This document shows positions 15,463 through 24,445 of a stretch of DNA of 39,954 nt, piece after piece; positions within the stretch are counted from its first letter, which is position 1; the number at the start of each line of letters is the position of its first letter. Source of the DNA: Candidatus Helarchaeota archaeon (GTDB taxonomy: Archaea; Asgardarchaeota; Lokiarchaeia; Helarchaeales; HEL-GB-A); assembly GCA_013375455.1 (NCBI GenBank), contig JABXJT010000045.1:1-39954 (forward strand). The letters are read 5' to 3'. The translations under genes and the position numbers were made by a program. The notes under the pieces are model-generated. The model had not been told where the DNA came from and did no database searches. It saw only the letters and a list, made by a program, of their open reading frames with translations.

Positions 15463-17541
15463 ATGCAATTTGATCTAGTAAATCTGTTAATAACTCTGGC
15501 ATTAGCACTTCCGGGTATTTCTGTGTTTCTTTGGAAACTCTCCGACCGGGCTAAGGAACAACGTTTGATGGCGGAAAAATTCAAACCACTTCTAAAGATA
15601 GAATATCCGTTTGAATACGATTTAACGGGTTATAGCGATTCTATAGATGGGGCTATAAAAATTACCAACATTGGGGATTTAACGACTGATATAAAAAACC
15701 TAAATCTGACAATCAGGTTGGGAGATCCCTGGGAGATTTCGCTTAAACGGTTAAAATTTCGCGATTGGGATAATACTGACGTAAAATTGCCACGTGGGTT
15801 ACGTATTGTGGCTGAAGAACATGCGGGCGTGATGACAGTTGATTATAGTCCAAAAGAGAGTGGTAATGTAATTCGTATAAAACCAACAGAAACTGCAGAA
15901 TTTCCACTAGAAATCCAATATTCTAAAGGAGGCACTAGCACGTTTGAGGTATTATGTACAGTGCAAGCTGGTATTCTCGACCCAAAATCCAAGGAAGCGG
16001 TAGAGGCATACCAGAAATTAACAGAGGAAATTCAGAAAAAGGCTGAAGCGGAATTGAAAAAACGAAAAGACTTCTACTTTACCTTATACAGATTATATAA
16101 TCAAGTTTTTAGTAAATATAAGGAACTGCAAACAACGAGTTCTCCGGATGAATCGGACCCTCCAATGGCAGAGAAATTAATAAATTATCTAATACGTTTC
16201 ATGGATGACCTCAAATCAATCGGCGAGAACTACCAACTCAAAGAAATCACTGAATTTGCAGAAGATGTCATTACCTATGAAAAAGCAAGACAATTCAGAT
16301 TTCGCCCAATACGGAGAACTCTTTTAGCTTACTTAGAAGACATCACGAACGCAACTGAGAGACTTATCAACCGGGCCGTTTTTGAGGAGATTGAAGAAGA
16401 CCAAGCCCTCGTCCGTCCTTTATTAAATTTTCGCGCAAAACTCATCAAAGGCGAGAAGACAGAAAGCTTGATAGAGATTTTACACGAAATAAATAGTTAT
16501 TTTGATGTAAAAACGCAGGACTTTGGAAAGGAACAATACAAGGTCGAGATTATCTCGAAAATTAAAAAAGAAATAAGCAAATTAATTGAGGATCCAGCAG
16601 AAAATCTGGAGCCATCTGAACTCAAAGGACGAAACCTTGAAAAAAGCATTCGCTGGGAATTCTGGGAAGAAGATATCACTCTTGAAAACAAATATAGAGA
16701 TGCATACAAAAAGCACATATTTAAAATTGAGAAGCCAAAAGAATTCGATGAATATTTCCAAAAATTTCCAATTGTATCAAGGCCTGAACTCGAAGGGTCG
16801 ATTACTGATATGGAGTTTGAGTACGAAGTTGTCCGACACAACAACGAGAAGTTCCTTCTGGGTAGATTAATCGTTGAAAATAAGCGAAATGAACGCGTTC
16901 GTTTTCAAGGTCAATACCTTAAATTAAAACAAATTCCCGGTGTCCCTTCAATCAGATTCTATAATGAAGAGACAGGAGAATTTGTGGAGACTCTAGATTT
17001 ACTGCAAACCAGGGAATTAGGAAATAGATTAGACGTTCGGGCAGGTGAATTCGGTTACACCAATCTGACAAAAGTAAAAATGTGGACCTTTCCAAAATTG
17101 ATAGACGCTTTCTATTTTGTGCAAAAGATTGAAGGAACTGGGTTTTTTGAATTACATTGGAAAATCGCTAGCGCCCCCATTTTCAGTGACAGAGAATATC
17201 GTGCAATAGCGTGGGATGATGATGCCTTTTACGATTCGAGGTTCTCTAATACTAATAACGAACAATTTTATGGCTATGTTGGGTCAATGGGTGAAGCACC
17301 GCCTGAAATACTCGTGAAATCCGGGAAAGTAGTCCCTCCTTCTCAATCAACCTCTAAACCAAGCGCACCGAATCCACCAGAAGCTTCAGCTCTTGATGAA
17401 GCCTTTGATATTCTAACTACACCCGGCAAAGCTGCAACACCAGGGAAAACAGTGACAATACGTTGTTCTAATTGTAATTCAGAAGTGACTGTAGATCCGA
17501 CCATTCAAAAGTACTGTCCAGACTGTGGAAAAGAGTTGTAA
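15463..17541 (+). CDS. unknown 692-residue protein: N-terminal membrane helix, coiled coil, C-terminal zinc ribbon
   Basis: I do not recognise the family. One transmembrane helix at about residues 6-25 (LVNLLITLALALPGISVFLW) is followed by a beta-rich domain (about 45-170, ending in a CTVQAG strand). Next are a charged helical or coiled-coil region (about 180-400) and a second globular domain (about 430-600, aromatic-rich). A Pro/Ser linker leads to a zinc ribbon in the last 25 residues, of C-x2-C-x14-C-x2-C form (CSNCNSEV, then KYCPDCGKEL). The layout suggests a membrane-tethered cytosolic protein whose zinc ribbon binds a partner. The ATG at 15463 has AGGGG upstream. It is divergent from the helicase; no functional link is visible. 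Confidence 0.78.
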   Translation: MQFDLVNLLITLALALPGISVFLWKLSDRAKEQRLMAEKFKPLLKIEYPFEYDLTGYSDSIDGAIKITNIGDLTTDIKNLNLTIRLGDPWEISLKRLKFRDWDNTDVKLPRGLRIVAEEHAGVMTVDYSPKESGNVIRIKPTETAEFPLEIQYSKGGTSTFEVLCTVQAGILDPKSKEAVEAYQKLTEEIQKKAEAELKKRKDFYFTLYRLYNQVFSKYKELQTTSSPDESDPPMAEKLINYLIRFMDDLKSIGENYQLKEITEFAEDVITYEKARQFRFRPIRRTLLAYLEDITNATERLINRAVFEEIEEDQALVRPLLNFRAKLIKGEKTESLIEILHEINSYFDVKTQDFGKEQYKVEIISKIKKEISKLIEDPAENLEPSELKGRNLEKSIRWEFWEEDITLENKYRDAYKKHIFKIEKPKEFDEYFQKFPIVSRPELEGSITDMEFEYEVVRHNNEKFLLGRLIVENKRNERVRFQGQYLKLKQIPGVPSIRFYNEETGEFVETLDLLQTRELGNRLDVRAGEFGYTNLTKVKMWTFPKLIDAFYFVQKIEGTGFFELHWKIASAPIFSDREYRAIAWDDDAFYDSRFSNTNNEQFYGYVGSMGEAPPEILVKSGKVVPPSQSTSKPSAPNPPEASALDEAFDILTTPGKAATPGKTVTIRCSNCNSEVTVDPTIQKYCPDCGKEL

Positions 17542-17607
17542 AAATCCCTATTTTTCTCTTTTTTTTAAATCTTGAATCGGCTCACCAAGAGAATGGAGAT
17601 TAGGATT

Positions 17608-18291
17608 CTAAATTACGAAAAAAACAAAAAGAAATGAGGCCCATACAAAATACCCGAGAGCAATGAGAAATTTACTTCCTTGCAAGTCTTTAAATTGTAT
17701 TATAAGCAGGATCGAGACTAATACCCACCCCACGAAATAAAATCGAGGCCAATATGGGAAGCTATTAATCCCCTCTCCAAGGCCTTGGAGGAACGGAAAT
17801 AGATCATCAAACCAGTTTCCTACTGGAAATACCCAATGACCCTCATGTATACTTTTTGAAATCCAATAAAATAGATCTTCAGTTACGGCAAATAAAGGGA
17901 TTGAAGCAAGCGATAATCCAATGGATTTACGCGAAACTACAAAAACTATGGTGAAATTTAAAACAGTCATGAATGCCCAATAGAGATATTTATCTCCAAA
18001 AACATTGACAAACCAATTAGAGATTTTAAACCAATTATTCCAAGTTGCGTCGAAGAAAAAGTACTCCAAAATGCCATAGATAATTGCAAGAAGAATGGTG
18101 GCAAGCAATCCGTATTTGAGGTATTTTTTTTTAATCCATCTTTGCTCGAAATATATTAAAAAGAGAATTATACTTCCACCAATGAACATCAGACCCAATA
18201 GAGATAAAACTGTATTAATTGTTGGGATTAGTATTGCGATTCCAATTGCTAAGAGGATAAGACAGCATGAGTATTGTAATGAATTGCGCAT
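17608..18291 (-). CDS. polytopic membrane protein TED2 (paralogue of TED1)
   Basis: A 227-residue protein with about seven hydrophobic segments. It shares with 11502-12098 the pattern YWAFMTVLNFTIVFVVSRKS, then AVTEDLFYW, then NWF, and FPYWPRFYFVGWVLV near the C-terminus. It ends with a further membrane helix (LIALGYFVWASFLFVFFVI) that the first copy lacks in its reading frame. The acidic TED motif inside a membrane segment, with nearby Trp residues, could be an active or ion-binding site, but this is a guess and the family is unknown to me. It starts 12 bases after the GH3 stop on the same strand, so the two are probably one transcript. Confidence 0.78.
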   Translation of the reverse strand: MRNSLQYSCCLILLAIGIAILIPTINTVLSLLGLMFIGGSIILFLIYFEQRWIKKKYLKYGLLATILLAIIYGILEYFFFDATWNNWFKISNWFVNVFGDKYLYWAFMTVLNFTIVFVVSRKSIGLSLASIPLFAVTEDLFYWISKSIHEGHWVFPVGNWFDDLFPFLQGLGEGINSFPYWPRFYFVGWVLVSILLIIQFKDLQGSKFLIALGYFVWASFLFVFFVI

Positions 18292-18303
18292 TATCTACGA
18301 TTC

Positions 18304-20403
18304 CTAACCTAGATATTCTATTTCACCCTCTAAACGAATATCACGTGATGAGCTATCAACGAGAATCTTAAACTTACCTTTCTCAGCTTTCCAGCGGTTT
18401 TCTTTCTCATCAAAGAAAGAGAGATCTTGCTTCGTAAGTTCGAACGTCACGGTTTGTTTTTCGCCAGGGCTCAAATTAACTTTCTTGAATCCTTTTAACT
18501 CCTTTACTGGGCGTTCCACGCTGCATTTAACATCCTGCACGTAGAGTTGCACGACTTCTGCACCGGCTCGCTCGCCCGAGTTGCTTATTTTAACCGATAC
18601 GGCAAGAGTATCTTTTTCAGATATAGTATTTTTGTCAAATTTCAAATCTTCATAGGCGAATGTGGTGTAGGATAACCCATACCCAAATGGAAACAGCGGT
18701 TCAATGTCTCTCGTGTCAAAGTGGCGATATCCAACAAAGATCCCCTCCTCATAATACACTTTTTCATCGATGACCTTCCCCTTTTCATTGTAAATTTTTT
18801 CCCCTGGGTAAGTTTTTTCTGATTTATGAGCTGGGGAATCTTCTAACTTCTTTGGAAAAGTGATTGGTAGCTTCCCAGATGGATTAACATCCCCGAATAT
18901 GACATCAGCAATGGCATTTCCAGCATCGCATCCTGCATACCAAGCTTCTATCACCGCAGGAACTTTATCAAGCCATCCTTCCATCGCCACGGGGCTGCCA
19001 TTGATCAGAACGACAACGGTCTTGGGATTTTCCTGAATAGTCGTCTTAATTAGTTCGATTTGTTTCTCAGGAAGTTCAAGGATACTCCTATCACTATTTT
19101 CGCAATCCATCCCCATTTTATGATTAAGTCCAGTAAAAATAATGGTCACATCTGCTTCTGCCGGTTCAGTCACAATTTCCACTTTACCGCGACATTTTCC
19201 TTTTAGTCCCTTGAGGGGTGTGATTTCATATTTAGGGCGAACCATGGAGCTGCCACCATTCTCAAAATAAAATCTAAGTAGGGAAGCACAACCCGCCATT
19301 TTTTTCTTAGCATTAGGTCCTAAGACAGCTAATTTATTGATCTTTTCAATATCTAAAGGGAGCAGGTTATTATCATTTTTAAGAAGGACGATTCCCTCTT
19401 CAGCAATTTTACGTGCAATAGCCTGATGTTCAGGCGTATTTCTACTCCCTGGCGGAAGGGTACTCTTCTCATCAAACATTCCAACGAGAAACATGACTCT
19501 TAGGATCCTTCGCACGTTTTCGTTAAGAGTCTCCTCAGCAAATTTTCCTGCTTCAAATGCCCTTCTCAGATTCTTCTTTCTAAGGAGAGTTCTATTAAAA
19601 ATGTTTGGCTGATCTAAACTTAAGCCAGCATTCACGCAATCCTCTGCATTTTTAATATTTCTTGTCGCCCCATAATCTGAGATTACAAACCCCCTAAACC
19701 CCCATTCGTCCATTAGTGTTTCCTTAATGAGTTTTTTATTTTCGCAACCGTATTTCCCATTAATTTGATTGTAACACGCCATGAATGACCAAGCATCCGC
19801 TTCACGAACCGAAGCCTCAAAAGCAGGAGAATAAATTTCTCGCAATGCGCGCTCTCCGACCTCTGCACTGACCCTGAATCTATTTATGTCCTGATTGTTA
19901 CAAATATAGTGTTTCACGCAAACCGAAATTCTCTGACTTTGGACGCCCTTGACCATCTTCACTGCCATGACTTTATTCAGGAAAGGATCTTCCGTTTGAT
20001 ATTCAAAATTTCGCCCACAGAGGGGGGTTCTTTGTATGTTTATTCCTGGTGCGAAAAGCAAATGATAACCGATATCTCGCACTTCTTGGGCTACCGCAAC
20101 ACCAAATTTTTCAGACAAATCGGGATTCCAAGTGGCACATCTACAGATTGCTGTTGGAAAGTAAGTTGTTTTCTTCATAAAAAAGGTCCCAAGCGCACCT
20201 ACGCCATGCGGTCCATCTGTCATCTTCAAAGCTTTGATCCCCAATCTCTTCACTGAGCCAGACTGAAAGGGATTCCACCAACTTCCTGCACAGAGCTTGA
20301 ATTTCTCATCTAGCATCAATCGCCCTAAAAGATCCTCGATACGTTTTTCGAGATCTAAACTACTATCCATAAAGGGCAATGATTTGAGTTCACTTTTCTT
20401 CAT
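18304..20403 (-). CDS. GH3 beta-glucosidase
   Basis: Retaining glycoside hydrolase family 3, expected to release beta-linked glucose (or xylose) from oligosaccharides. Numbering from ATG 20403: N-terminal (beta/alpha)8 domain with MTDGPHGVGA (61-70), the KHYICNNQ motif (164-171) and the nucleophile Asp243 in GFVISDYGA. A second alpha/beta sandwich carries LKNDNNLLPL and LINGSPVAMEGW. A C-terminal fibronectin III-like domain (about 590-699) contains FPFGYGLSYTTFAY, AGAEVVQLYVQD and the final strand LVDSSSRDI. All hallmarks of a complete enzyme are present, and there is no signal peptide. The ATG at 20403 has GGTGAGAGG just upstream; a longer frame to 20514 adds 37 basic residues without family similarity. 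TED2 follows 12 bases downstream. Confidence 0.93.
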   Translation of the reverse strand: MKKSELKSLPFMDSSLDLEKRIEDLLGRLMLDEKFKLCAGSWWNPFQSGSVKRLGIKALKMTDGPHGVGALGTFFMKKTTYFPTAICRCATWNPDLSEKFGVAVAQEVRDIGYHLLFAPGINIQRTPLCGRNFEYQTEDPFLNKVMAVKMVKGVQSQRISVCVKHYICNNQDINRFRVSAEVGERALREIYSPAFEASVREADAWSFMACYNQINGKYGCENKKLIKETLMDEWGFRGFVISDYGATRNIKNAEDCVNAGLSLDQPNIFNRTLLRKKNLRRAFEAGKFAEETLNENVRRILRVMFLVGMFDEKSTLPPGSRNTPEHQAIARKIAEEGIVLLKNDNNLLPLDIEKINKLAVLGPNAKKKMAGCASLLRFYFENGGSSMVRPKYEITPLKGLKGKCRGKVEIVTEPAEADVTIIFTGLNHKMGMDCENSDRSILELPEKQIELIKTTIQENPKTVVVLINGSPVAMEGWLDKVPAVIEAWYAGCDAGNAIADVIFGDVNPSGKLPITFPKKLEDSPAHKSEKTYPGEKIYNEKGKVIDEKVYYEEGIFVGYRHFDTRDIEPLFPFGYGLSYTTFAYEDLKFDKNTISEKDTLAVSVKISNSGERAGAEVVQLYVQDVKCSVERPVKELKGFKKVNLSPGEKQTVTFELTKQDLSFFDEKENRWKAEKGKFKILVDSSSRDIRLEGEIEYLG

Positions 20404-20560
20404 CGAACCTCTCACCAAGCCTTTTTTTTCTACTTTTAATATAATTAATTTTTTTGTTTTCCTTTTTCCACTGTTCCATGTACTTGTTTTAAAGTGTACT
20501 CGCTGCTTTCGCAAAAATTAGATCATTTAATTCTAAAGTAATTCATCTTATTTTAGCTAA

Positions 20561-21730
20561 TTAGAGTAACTCATTTATTAGGGTAACAATATCCATGAAC
20601 TTGATTTCAGAATTCGCGGTCTTAATCGCATCTTGCAAGTTTGTTTTGCAAAAAGGACACGCGCTTAAGAGAATCGTGCAACCAGTTTTCTCAGCTTCTT
20701 CAATCCTTTTGCTTGATATTTCAACCGCCCAATCTTTGAATGCTGCTTTGACACCACCTCCAGCTCCGCAGCACCAGGCGTTTTCTCCAAACCGTGGCAT
20801 TTCAATTAAAGTGACACCCGGAATTGCTTGGATTATAGCACGCGGTGCGTCATACACTCCAGAATGACGTCCTAAATGACATGGATCATGATACGTAACA
20901 ACAATATCTTCTAATTTTTTAGGTAATTCTAATCGCCCTGCTTCAATCATTTGATTCAAGAATTCTGTGATATGGAGGATTTCGACACCTTCGAGTTGTT
21001 CGGCATATTTTGGGAAATCTATTTTAATGGTTCTATAACATCCTGCACAGGAAGTAATTATTTTCTTAGCTTCTGTCTTTTTAATTAATTCTAAGTTATG
21101 TTCAACGAGATCTTTCACCGAATCTAATTGACCAGTGCGCATTAAAGGGGAACCACAACACCATTCATCTTCAGACACTGTGTAATCTACGCCGATTTTA
21201 TTGAGGATCTTAACAGTTGCTTGCGCTAGGTTTTTTTGACGGTAGGATGATGTACATCCTACGAAATACAAAATATCTGCTTTCTCTTTTTGCGGAACTT
21301 CACTTTCAACTCCTTCCTTCCAGTTTAATCGTTCAGAATGTTTTTCGTTATATGGATTATGTTCCTTCGCAACTGATTCCGCGAAAGTTTTTTGATTGGG
21401 TAATGGACCGTAACCGTGACGCACTGCATCAGCCCTTAGGGCCTCGAATATATCCACAATTACATCACGTTGTCTCGATTGGCATTGGATAGTGCAACTT
21501 CCACAAGTCGGACAGGCGAAAATGATATCCTTTATTCTGTCGCTCCATTCTAACTTTCTTTCAAGGAGACCCCTTGCAATTTGTATCTTCCCAGAAGGAT
21601 AAAAGGTCTCAAATCGAAATTTTATCCCAGAGGGGCACGAATCATCATACACGTGATAAATATATTTACACGTGCCACACCTGGTACAACTATAAATTTC
21701 TTCTTTATAATTACTAATTTCATCACTCAT
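20561..21730 (-). CDS. iron-sulfur CCG-domain subunit, GlcF/HdrD-like
   Basis: Predicted electron-transfer partner of the flavoprotein encoded just upstream. Two ferredoxin-like cluster motifs lie at the N-terminus: C15, C18, C21 with C32 (CTRCGTC...SCP), and C73, C76, C79, C83 (CPTCGSCTIQC). Two CCG domains follow: VGCTSSYRQKN with WCCGSPLMRTG and CAGCYRT, then DPCHLGRHSGVYD with WCCGAGGGVK and CPFC. Such proteins occur in glycolate/lactate oxidases, heterodisulfide reductases and related complexes; the second cluster binding region often holds non-cubane clusters. It overlaps the FAD gene by four bases (ATGA), indicating translational coupling. Electron acceptor (quinone, disulfide or other) unknown. 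Confidence 0.92.
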   Translation of the reverse strand: MSDEISNYKEEIYSCTRCGTCKYIYHVYDDSCPSGIKFRFETFYPSGKIQIARGLLERKLEWSDRIKDIIFACPTCGSCTIQCQSRQRDVIVDIFEALRADAVRHGYGPLPNQKTFAESVAKEHNPYNEKHSERLNWKEGVESEVPQKEKADILYFVGCTSSYRQKNLAQATVKILNKIGVDYTVSEDEWCCGSPLMRTGQLDSVKDLVEHNLELIKKTEAKKIITSCAGCYRTIKIDFPKYAEQLEGVEILHITEFLNQMIEAGRLELPKKLEDIVVTYHDPCHLGRHSGVYDAPRAIIQAIPGVTLIEMPRFGENAWCCGAGGGVKAAFKDWAVEISSKRIEEAEKTGCTILLSACPFCKTNLQDAIKTANSEIKFMDIVTLINELL

Positions 21731-23190
21731 TCAAAACCCCACCTGCCTGGATTCATGATTCCATTTGGATCCAACGTCTTTTTTACTTTATTAAGTAATT
21801 TAACCCAGTTCTGATCACAATGCTCTATAAGAAAGTCAGCTGCCCATGCAGGTGTTTTATATGGTATCGCTCCCTGTGGGTAAAGCGTTTCAAGTAGTTC
21901 TTTATTCATTGCGCGCATTCGCTCGACCTCCCCCTCGTTTTCCTTGGAAAAGCGGAATAAAAATCGGAAAGCAAAATAATGACCCCCTTTCATCATTCGG
22001 GTATATAAACACTTTTCAAAACCGTGTTTTTCAATTATACCGAAAGCAGTCTTGACACCCTTTACAACAACCTCTGGTTTTGTTGTCATATAAGTTCCAA
22101 GCCAAGTACAACCGCCATATTCTAATAACCCACCAATAGAAATGGGCAGGTTCCGAAGATCTAATATCTTATTTCCAAATGATATGCCAGCTAATTCAAG
22201 TGTTGTTTGGAACGCATTTGGGTCAACCTTATTTAATTCTGCAACCTCACTCTGGATGATTTCTAACCTAGCATCAAACTCTTTCTGGGTATTAGCTGAA
22301 ATATCCACGAGAACATACCATGGTGGGAGCGGATCATCTGCTGCCTGAGTTGCCTCACCCAGAGGCACTCCGATAATCATTTTAAGAGTTTCAGCAGAAA
22401 CCCAGAGTACATCGTCCGCTATTTCGAGTCGGGTTAGATTCTTCACGAATTTGTAAACCCCCTCAAGGTGGTAGGCCGCAATAGCTAACCATTCCCGAAG
22501 TAGCTTTCTGGGCCAGACTTGGAGCGCAATCTTCGTCACGATTCCAGTCATTCCTTGCCAGTTGATGAATAACCCTAATAAATCAGGCATTGGTCCTCGT
22601 CCCCACCATAAATCCTTGTCGCTCCAACAAGAACATGTCCCGATTTTGACTAATTCACCTGTCGGGAGCACTACTTCGATTCCATTTATGATCTCCGACA
22701 TGCAACCGTATTTTAGGCTCAAATTGTTCAAACCGCCGAGTAAAGCATTAGCCATTAATGACACATAAGGCGGCGCGTTTGGATAGCAGTATCTGAACTT
22801 AGTATCCTTCAGGAACTTATTTATGTGACCGAAGGTGACTCCAGGCTCCACGATGACATACATGTCATCTTTATTAAGATGAATGATTTGATCCATACGT
22901 TTTAAATCGAGAATCATTCCCCCTCTTTGTGGAATTGTAAGCCCACCAACATTTGCACCCGCAACAAATGGAACGATTGGAACCTTATACTCATTCGCTA
23001 ATTTCACGATTGACTGTATTTCTTGAGGTGTCTTTGGCATTGCCACAAATTCTGGATTGTTAGGTGGATTTTCAGTCATGTCAAACGAATATAAAAATAA
23101 TTCTTCAGGGAAATCCGAAACCCACTCATTTCCTAGAATTTCTTTTAATTTCTCAGTTACTATACCATGAACTTCCTCCTGCTTCAACAT
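21727..23190 (-). CDS. FAD-linked oxidase, GlcD/D-lactate dehydrogenase-like
   Basis: FAD-binding oxidoreductase of the vanillyl-alcohol oxidase/PCMH family, expected to oxidise a 2-hydroxyacid (glycolate, D-lactate or similar) and pass electrons to the CCG subunit next door. Seen: YSFDMTENPPNNPEFVAMPK, then VPFVAGANVGGLTIPQRGG, which is the FAD pyrophosphate loop. VEPGVTFGHINK and MTGIVTKIALQVWPR follow, and the extreme C-terminus is LDPNGIMNPGRWG. The usual length is 450-500; this one has 487 residues and looks complete. A good ribosome site (AGGTGAG) precedes ATG 23190. Slightly unusual is the Cys-Trp cluster CSCWSDKDLWWGRG at about residue 190, in the substrate-side loop. It forms a clear two-gene operon with the CCG subunit. 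Confidence 0.9.
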   Translation of the reverse strand: MLKQEEVHGIVTEKLKEILGNEWVSDFPEELFLYSFDMTENPPNNPEFVAMPKTPQEIQSIVKLANEYKVPIVPFVAGANVGGLTIPQRGGMILDLKRMDQIIHLNKDDMYVIVEPGVTFGHINKFLKDTKFRYCYPNAPPYVSLMANALLGGLNNLSLKYGCMSEIINGIEVVLPTGELVKIGTCSCWSDKDLWWGRGPMPDLLGLFINWQGMTGIVTKIALQVWPRKLLREWLAIAAYHLEGVYKFVKNLTRLEIADDVLWVSAETLKMIIGVPLGEATQAADDPLPPWYVLVDISANTQKEFDARLEIIQSEVAELNKVDPNAFQTTLELAGISFGNKILDLRNLPISIGGLLEYGGCTWLGTYMTTKPEVVVKGVKTAFGIIEKHGFEKCLYTRMMKGGHYFAFRFLFRFSKENEGEVERMRAMNKELLETLYPQGAIPYKTPAWAADFLIEHCDQNWVKLLNKVKKTLDPNGIMNPGRWGFE

Positions 23191-23245
23191 TTTCTCACCT
23201 TTATATAATTGAATAAATCAAGAATTTGAGTGTTATTTTAAGAGG

Positions 23246-23995
23246 TTATTTAACATCATACATCTCTTGGATGGATTCTTTACTAAGATAACAAAAGAAG
23301 ATAATTCCAAAGATTGATATGCCAGCTAGGTAGGTCGAGAAGATGATTGCTATGACCATTTGGAGGCTCGTGAAGATGCCCAAAACCCACCCCCACCCTT
23401 TCAAACGTAAGATTCCAATGCCCGCAAGGAGTGCAAAGAACCCGAAGACCAAAAAGACTGGTCCTGAAGAGGTCAGGTTTTGGCTCATTTGCGCCCACAG
23501 AGCTGGTGGTATGAAGAAGGGTTCGAAACCAGCATTCGCTGCAACACCTAACAATCCGGCTCCAGTCCCCAACAACCCGAGTAAAAAGAAAGTGACCATG
23601 ATGAATGACAATCCAGGCGGTTTTCTCGTTCGATACCGTTCCGCCTTTTTATAAAAGTCTTTAGCGGTAATAATGTCGCCCTTCTCTTCGTAAAGCGTGC
23701 CAATTTGAAAATAAGTTTTCGCACAACCTGGCATATAACGAATTTTCTCAGATAATTCAGAGCTCCGGTTAAAATATTCCAAGGCGGTATCCAATTCACC
23801 CCTGTCCTGATATATCATCCCGATTTCGTGTAATGTTCCCGCAATCATGTCTTCCACGCCAAACTCTTGAAATGTAGGCAATGCCTTCTCAAAATGTTTC
23901 AATGCTTTATCCAATCTCCCTTCTATATGCGATTCTAATCCTTGATTGAACGCTTTAATTGCGTCCCCAAGTTCTTCTTTTTCTTCTTCAACCAT
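23246..23995 (-). CDS. TPR protein with four C-terminal membrane segments
   Basis: The N-terminal half (about residues 8-125) contains three tetratricopeptide repeats, recognisable by GRLDKALKHFEKAL, GELDTALEYFNRSSEL and GDIITAKDFYKKAERY. The repeats are followed by about four transmembrane helices (about 128-155, 170-195, 198-225 and 227-243). TPRs bind partner proteins or peptides, so this is likely a cytosolic docking domain held at the membrane. No partner can be named. It lies 55 bases upstream of the FAD-oxidase start on the same strand and could belong to that operon, although its own features do not suggest a redox role. Confidence 0.85.
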   Translation of the reverse strand: MVEEEKEELGDAIKAFNQGLESHIEGRLDKALKHFEKALPTFQEFGVEDMIAGTLHEIGMIYQDRGELDTALEYFNRSSELSEKIRYMPGCAKTYFQIGTLYEEKGDIITAKDFYKKAERYRTRKPPGLSFIMVTFFLLGLLGTGAGLLGVAANAGFEPFFIPPALWAQMSQNLTSSGPVFLVFGFFALLAGIGILRLKGWGWVLGIFTSLQMVIAIIFSTYLAGISIFGIIFFCYLSKESIQEMYDVK

Positions 23996-24070
23996 TGAAT
24001 TTCGCCTTAATCATACTATTTTCGGGTGGAAATTAAATATTCCGATGCGCCTAGAGATAGACCTTTCTGC

Positions 24071-24101
24071 GAATAAATAAATATCAGAAATTTATTTATT
24101 C
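24071..24101. terminator. 12-base perfect AT-rich inverted repeat at the end of the toxin gene
   Basis: GAATAAATAAAT (24071-24082) is the exact complement of ATTTATTTATTC (24090-24101) with a seven-base loop. It overlaps the last codons and stop of the minus-strand DUF5615 gene. It may act as a terminator or mRNA stabiliser for the antitoxin-toxin transcript, or as a divergence point before the TPR gene. The low G+C makes it thermally weak. Confidence 0.4.
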
Positions 24102-24445
24102 TTTATAGAAATACCTTCTTCCGTAAGAATGATAACTCCTGGCTCCTTTAGAATAGTTAAACACGAATTTAAGTGTTTAATTAAAATTTGACTCGCGATT
24201 TTTGGGTCTCTCGGATGAAGTTTTATATAAATTGCCTTGATTTTCTTTTCAAGTTCTTTCTTCAATTTCAAAAAGTCAGAATCAAAGGTGATTATGATTG
24301 CACCAATTTGTAGCGAATATTCTGCTACATCTCCATTCGAAACCCCTCGCATATCGAGTTGATCTAAGGTTAAAACTTCATAATTTTCATTCTGGAGTGA
24401 GTTCTTTATGATACGTGGAACATTCTCATCCAAGAGAAATTTCAA
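24092..24445 (-). CDS. DUF5615 PIN-like toxin
   Basis: Small PIN-fold protein (117 residues) of the DUF5615 group, found with DUF433 antitoxins as a presumed RNase toxin. Seen: start FLLDENVPRIIKNSL with the first acidic site (D and E of LLDEN), GVSNGDVAEYSLQIGAIIIT, and FDSDFLKL with the later acidic cluster. All catalytic-type acids are present, so the toxin looks intact. The start is TTG overlapping the antitoxin stop by four bases (TTGA), which indicates translational coupling. The ATG-less start and 3' hairpin are notable. RNase activity has not been shown for most of this group; the toxin role is from family context. Confidence 0.85.
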   Translation of the reverse strand: MKFLLDENVPRIIKNSLQNENYEVLTLDQLDMRGVSNGDVAEYSLQIGAIIITFDSDFLKLKKELEKKIKAIYIKLHPRDPKIASQILIKHLNSCLTILKEPGVIILTEEGISIKNK

